Assembly: GCA_001724265.1 (NCBI GenBank)
Contig: MEDY01000256.1
Span: 1 to 64,000 of the forward strand
Origin: Rhizaria sp. SCN 62-66
Lineage: Eukaryota; Rhizaria, unplaced
Length of the DNA stretch: 64,000 bases
Direction of reading: 5' to 3'
Made by a program: the position numbers and the translations under genes. Below the pieces are notes generated by a model. The model saw only the letters and a list, made by a program, of their open reading frames with translations, was not told the origin of the DNA and did not search any database. This document shows, piece by piece, positions 61,201-64,000 of this stretch (positions within the stretch are counted from its first letter, which is position 1; each line of letters starts with the position of its first letter).

Positions 61201-63113
61201 GAGGGCGTGCGCGTCACGGGGTCCGCCGCGGTGACGACGTACTCGTCGTCGTCGTTCTGACCGTAGCCAGCGCCACTGCCCTTGCTGCTGTTGTTGCGCA
61301 CTGCGCCGGAGTCCGAGTCCGAGTCGGAGCCATCGCCCTGGGCGCGGTGCCGGTGCCGGTCGAACGTGCCCGTGGCCGGGCCAAACGCAATAGTTGCCTT
61401 CTTGCCGTTGATGTTGATGTTCGGGTCGACCGCCGCGCTGCCGCCACCGTTGCCGCGGTTGCCGCCGCTGTTGTTGGGGGCGGCGATAGCCAGCGCGAGC
61501 GCGAGGGTGGGCGACACGGCCGCGGCGCTGCTGCTGGCGGCGCTCATGTCGTACGCGTTGCCGCCGCCGTGGCCGCTGTTGGAGGCCGCAAGCGAGGCAA
61601 ACGGGTCGTCATCGTCGTGCGCTGCTGCGCCGCTGCTGACGGAGGGCTGGTGACTATGGGCAAGGGTCTGGTGACTGTGGGCGGCGGAGAGCGTGATGGG
61701 CGCCGACGCCATCGCGGCAAACCCGTCGCTCATGTTCCCGCTGTCGTCGTTGTCGTCGTTGCGGCTGTGGCTGCCGGAGCCGCCGTAGGTGAAGTCGTTG
61801 TTGGTCTCGGCGCCCGCGTCATACCCCGCCGAGTGACCGTGGGCCGCGGACAGCCCGGCCGCGGGGAGCGGGGTCGTGGCCGCAGAGACGAACCCAGAGC
61901 CAGAGCCGGAGCCAAAGCCGGCGTCGAACTCTGCGTCGTCATCGACGCCAGCTCCGCCAGCACCCATGCCAGTACCCGTGACACCCGTGGTGGCGCCAGT
62001 GACCGTGGCGGCACCCCCGGCCCCGCCCCCAGCGGCGGCGGCGGTGGTGAAGGACATGGCGACGGACGCGCGCTCAGACTCGGAGAACTCGGCATCAAAG
62101 AGCGGGTCCACGGCGGGGACGAAGCTGCTATCTGCTGCCACGTCCGCCTCCATCGCCTCATCAGCCTCAGCCTCAAGCGCAGGCCCAGCGGCTGGCGCAG
62201 CGGCAGGCGCAGTGAAAGCGGGGACAGGGGCAGTAGGGCTGGCGGCGATCGCGTCGAAACCAAAGCCAAAGTCGTCCGCGTCGTTCGAAGCCGCGTGTAC
62301 AGTGTTGTTGCTGCTAGTATTAGGCGCATTTGAGTTGGCGTTAGAGCTGGGGGTGGGCTCGTCGAAAGCGAAAGCAAAGGTATCATCTGCGGGATTGGCG
62401 CTGCTGTAATCAGCAGCAGCAGCGGCAGCTGTGCTTGCATTGTTCTGAGGACGGGGCGAGTCGAACCCAAAGTCGTCGTCAAGTGCGTTCTGAGCGCTTG
62501 CACTCGTCGGAATGACGGCGACAGCACCGGTGTGCACACCTGCGCCACTCGAAGCACTATGCGGAGCACTGTCTTTAGAGAGAATGTCACTGTGACCAAT
62601 GTTGGCACTCATGTCCGCGTTGAGGTCCAGGTTGGCGCCCATGCCGTTGGCAGCGCCGTTATGTGTGAAGAGCGCAGCGAATGCGTCTTCCTCGTCCGCC
62701 GCGGTCTCACCTGCGCCACCAACACCAAACGGGACCGCGAAGGACGCGCCGAGCACGTCAAACCCCGCCGCAGCGCCGCTGCCGTCGCTGGCGCCGTGCG
62801 CGGAGCCCACGCCGGCGGAGCCCGCGTCGGCGGAGCTCATGGTCACGACGGCAGTGCTGGTGCGGGAGGGCCGTTGCGAGCCGGGGCGCGAGGCCGCGGG
62901 GGAGCGCGTGGACGACAAGTGCGGCGCCGAAAGCCCGCTAAACGAGTTCATCATGGGCTTGGGCGCGGCTGCGGCGGGCGTGGAGACGGCGGGGAGGCCA
63001 AACGGGAAGGGCTTGAAGGGGGACGCGTGGAGGTTGTGGGCTCCTTCCGTGTCGGAGTGGAGGGAAAGGTCCTCGTCGACATCGTACGCGCCGAAAGGAG
63101 TCTCGTCCCACAT
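55287..63113 (-). CDS. Giant Ala-rich coiled-coil protein, 2608 aa
   Basis: One uninterrupted 7.8-kb exon. Residues 1-600 are disordered and carry a recurring acidic-aromatic motif: DDFGFD, DDTFAFAFDE, DADDFGFGFD, DEDAFAALF, DPLFDAEF, DPFASLA. Such DPF/DxF motifs are known to bind clathrin-adaptor ear domains, so membrane traffic is a possible setting. From about 800 to 2450 runs a very long coiled coil of E/A/K/R heptads, with internal repeats such as VKAELDGVKTEL, AERDGVVAERDGA and AEADAAKADADAAKAEA. The C-terminus is Asn/Thr/His/Gly-rich and ends YVGFDDIGTR. The architecture recalls golgins, giantin or centrosomal rods, but there is no GRIP, GRAB or other known domain. The start ATG (MWDETPFGAYDVDEDLS) is the first in frame. 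It is tail to tail with the prion-like gene. Confidence 0.85.
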   Translation of the reverse strand: MWDETPFGAYDVDEDLSLHSDTEGAHNLHASPFKPFPFGLPAVSTPAAAAPKPMMNSFSGLSAPHLSSTRSPAASRPGSQRPSRTSTAVVTMSSADAGSAGVGSAHGASDGSGAAAGFDVLGASFAVPFGVGGAGETAADEEDAFAALFTHNGAANGMGANLDLNADMSANIGHSDILSKDSAPHSASSGAGVHTGAVAVIPTSASAQNALDDDFGFDSPRPQNNASTAAAAAADYSSANPADDTFAFAFDEPTPSSNANSNAPNTSSNNTVHAASNDADDFGFGFDAIAASPTAPVPAFTAPAAAPAAGPALEAEADEAMEADVAADSSFVPAVDPLFDAEFSESERASVAMSFTTAAAAGGGAGGAATVTGATTGVTGTGMGAGGAGVDDDAEFDAGFGSGSGSGFVSAATTPLPAAGLSAAHGHSAGYDAGAETNNDFTYGGSGSHSRNDDNDDSGNMSDGFAAMASAPITLSAAHSHQTLAHSHQPSVSSGAAAHDDDDPFASLAASNSGHGGGNAYDMSAASSSAAAVSPTLALALAIAAPNNSGGNRGNGGGSAAVDPNININGKKATIAFGPATGTFDRHRHRAQGDGSDSDSDSGAVRNNSSKGSGAGYGQNDDDEYVVTAADPVTRTPSPSAHSAAGGHDGPSAAAAEGASSGSGASTSVSTPWALARASAAIESVTSVLSFSGWGFRSVATATAATPVNSSGESNANAALPPARGGNAANGSKGDQTTRRLSFTAASSSSSVSASGLGSSTSSSSQKPAGGASKDDKGESEARGQFAAPSAVSTVARLRSTVAAQLAAVAAARHRLLAPSAGSEAEAAAAAAAEEGRDEDDDDEAAALDAALLALVVTSHAKSSTSSSSASPSLGPRSNSDGGGPDAMLVRAAQRVRRLRRERVAARRDAQGLQELVLELRDSLSAREELVCAMQLEVADALAEADTLRQQAAGPAADAAARQQREREQERARIRRIEAELERRELALEDRERQSGTEASASAGLSSLLMNGNGNDNATSNEATEALRARVAALETQEAKFRAALSQAKGLVDDLQTRNAKLEEAATAANALAVTTQATVVAQQQQMQQMQQMQLQRSDSSASTSGEVARLKTELAALRESADAAKHDDAEALSRLRTECERHRADKAALRNELSAAATRAADAETRAEVAAAAAEAATAAAAATAAAARPGAGAVVAPVSLPTTPSLDGDGGDVRQSVRAIGRTVAELEGQLAEERAKSVAAARDAADSVHDALETALKDAEFAKDEAEAANRKAEAAENKAEAAVSKAEAALRDAEAAKDEVETANSELARVKTEAAAFKIDAEAAKSEADALKAQLAAATIDNSSATLAELVVAQEELASTRTELSTARANLSMVSADLLTVRAELSAVRLELDGAHTGLAGAHKERDGALAERDGVVAERDGAFADRDGALAELAGVKTELDGVKAERDGVKTQLSGTHEELSGVKAELDGVKTELSGAQTELTGVRAELELARNGLQSAHSAAAAAEQAHAAALAAAVAAADGDAAAATTAAASVVAAEDRAAAAVARAEAAEAAAAAATTARAEAEAAVAASEVRLAEAESDAEDAKVVAESAKAEADAAKAVAESAKAGIAAVQADAEAAKAEADAAKADADAAKAEAMEAKAEAERAQAALATAQAEARAAVTAAAATAETTGAEQSAAVTALEASLATAEASLAAAEAAAAKAAGKTERYRGQLQELMARFDAEETARAAAESGLAEAQATLAATQAEVAEAQSALAAATSALAAAEAKASAAERARSVAEEALVAGNEALAAAETARVDADAARAEVEAAAATANEAAAEAAAKAHAAESRAAAAEVAAAEATIAKTVAETAQAEAEAAKATAEAAADEARAAATAAAEAAAAGGDESAQALAAALAQVSAAEARADAADAAAAAAEERAAAAEASVAESAAATATAAEQAAEARAARAAAETERATALAAAGAATEAAEAAAVAHSTELAAARAAAAGAASAAAEEGHARARELAVALEGFRAEARAREIELLAEAEAARAAADARVAGVGAEVEATRALDRAELADARAHAAALETRLAEAEQAAAEAQQRLQLAEAEARAQALTLESSLAEAKNEELAAVRAAHAVELAAVTERLAAAGEAAAEARAALERAEADHGDAMAATEAEAGRRLLQREQALSADAATARAEAAHAAEVADDAKRAAAAHAKAKVAAEARAAAAEAAVSRLRGAVAGRRDLALALAAKLPPATFVAAATTLAPAAAAAATATFSSTGRRGDGAGDGDGDVDVDNVRPVAVVATETAASLEARAAEDLLHCAVLARLDAVMELAEEDGSMVARVGVAERWETSEGQLLLAVKSELEMRLRERKILVEQLLRAEQERTELVQSVMREARKLRRLAKRAIAAVADEGVEGAEGANGAEHEDHDRAHGADSGAMMDDTIMSQADYNIANTHKQTNTNSRGNAHKEFDDDLDLTAVTEAGSLANNNATVHASTHSNNTHVADDEANVDTGVHARKSFLKSAKSSANTAASDATSTAGFGLGLGGFAPSAHGHSSSAHGHGHTSAGLGQSTLGMGYGLGGLNGDGVYEGGDYDDGYVGFDDIGTR

Positions 63114-63626
63114 GGAAGCGCGGTCACAATGGAGATAGGTGTAGTAAAAATGTGGTTATTATGAAGAAAACGCTGCTGCGGATCTATGGATTGTGTGACA
63201 TGAGTGAAACAAAGGGGCGATGAGGAGAGCGAGATATGAGTCAGCCGGAAGAGGTTTCCGAGGAAATGACACCTTAGATTAAGAGTAGTAAATGCACTAA
63301 TAAAAAATAGAGTTATATGCATTACATGAATTCTATTCAGTAAACTTTCTTTGCGATTGGCGTTGAGGTGCACTCTCACGAAGCTTGGTAATGTTCGCGT
63401 CATTTCTCTGTCCGTTGGTTGGCGTGGGGGCTGGATCTCAACCACAGATGGATCACCACTAACTTTGCAAAACCACAATTCGCTCATCTGTCCGCAAATA
63501 GCATCACGCCTTATTGTGCGTATATTAAGGTATCATAATCTGGCTGTATTTTAAAGTTGACATGAAGCCGACTTGTTTATCCTTGCTAAACACATCTTTT
63601 GCGCTCGCCCTTTTTGATCCCGCAGC
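63114..63626. other. Divergent intergenic region at right end
   Basis: This 513-bp AT-rich spacer lies between the giant coiled-coil gene and the last gene. A pyrimidine-rich tract ending CCGCAG lies just before the 63627 ATG. I see no other feature. Confidence 0.55.
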
Positions 63627-64000
63627 ATGGACGAGGAGACCGCGGCCCAAATGGCCCGTCTGGGCCTCCCTGTTTCCTTCGTTTCCACAGCCAAGGGCCC
63701 CGCAGCCGCCGCTGCCCCCACAGCCCCGCGTGTCCAGTCCGGCCCTGTTACCGCGCCCACCTCCGCCTCTGCCGGGCTCGCGAGCATGATGCAGCGCTCC
63801 GCCGCCGCCGCCTCCGCACGTGCCCCCGCCGCTCTGCCCTCGTCCTCGTCATCCTCCGCAGCCTCCGTAGCCTCGCAGCAGCAGAAGGGTGCGATGAAGC
63901 CCGCGGCCATGAACATGCTCGCGGCGTACGGCGACTCCGACTCATCGGGCTCAGACTCGGACAACGACTCTTTCGGCCCCGCCCCCGCTCGTGCGGCGAC
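63627..64000 (+). CDS. Ala/Ser-rich acidic protein, N-terminal part (runs off right edge)
   Basis: The ATG at 63627 begins MDEETAAQMARLGLPVSFVS, followed by Ala/Pro/Ser-rich sequence, a QQQKGAMKPAAMNML block and an acidic AYGDSDSSGSDSDNDS stretch; 124 codons are visible. A short helix with LGLPxSF near the N-terminus plus a YGDSDSS acidic cluster is seen in several nuclear splicing-associated proteins, but I cannot name the family. GC-rich codon use matches the other genes. The rest lies beyond the window. Confidence 0.7.
   Translation, partial: MDEETAAQMARLGLPVSFVSTAKGPAAAAAPTAPRVQSGPVTAPTSASAGLASMMQRSAAAASARAPAALPSSSSSSAASVASQQQKGAMKPAAMNMLAAYGDSDSSGSDSDNDSFGPAPARAA

Overview
This window is nuclear DNA from a microbial eukaryote. 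The evidence is GT-AG spliceosomal introns (13 can be placed), monocistronic genes on both strands, cytosolic ribosomal proteins (eL19, eL34), casein kinase 1, a CENP-C/Mif2 kinetochore protein, UTP6, AFG2/SPATA5, NMNAT, a nuclear-encoded mitochondrial ribosomal protein (bS18m), box C/D snoRNAs and a Pol III tRNA gene. Coding DNA is very GC-rich and dominated by Ala, Gly, Gln, Ser and Asp tracts. Intergenic DNA and most introns are AT-rich, so gene edges are easy to see. The lineage cannot be fixed from sequence alone; a free-living protist with a compact, GC-rich genome fits best. No transposon, CRISPR array or viral gene was recognised.

Layout, left to right: partial eL19 (-), small membrane protein (+), casein kinase 1 with polyQ tail (-), mitochondrial bS18m carrying two intronic snoRNAs (+), CENP-C (+), tRNA-Leu and a box C/D snoRNA (-), WD40 protein (-), secreted acidic repeat protein (-), broken eL34 (-), agmatinase-type ureohydrolase (+), small secreted protein (-), secreted beta-rich protein (+), AFG2-like AAA ATPase (-), Ala-rich coiled-coil protein with a frameshift (+), four-TM protein (+), UTP6 (-), 2904-residue protein with five PH domains (+), CIR1-like zinc-knuckle/RS protein (+), NMNAT (-), prion-like Gly/Tyr/Gln protein (+), 2608-residue coiled-coil protein (-), and a partial Ala/Ser-rich gene (+).

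Several genes serve ribosome production and translation: eL19, eL34, AFG2 (60S maturation), UTP6 (SSU processome), the rRNA-guide snoRNAs, tRNA-Leu and bS18m. Many neighbours are divergent pairs sharing 300-1200 bp. An exact 13-mer, TTTTTTGCGAACC, recurs in these spacers and is a candidate promoter element.

The most notable observations are: (1) two near-identical box C/D snoRNAs in consecutive introns of the bS18m gene, with an 11-nt match to a conserved 25S/28S rRNA segment; (2) a 5' splice-site consensus of GTACGT rather than GTAAGT, with C at +4 in 12 of 13 introns; (3) an in-frame TAG inside the acidic repeat protein, in a window where no complete gene ends in TAG; (4) two frame-breaking lesions in an otherwise pristine eL34; (5) an unpublished-looking candidate snoRNA just upstream of a tRNA-Leu(AAG) gene that carries C33. 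Homology statements come from remembered family motifs; no database search was run.
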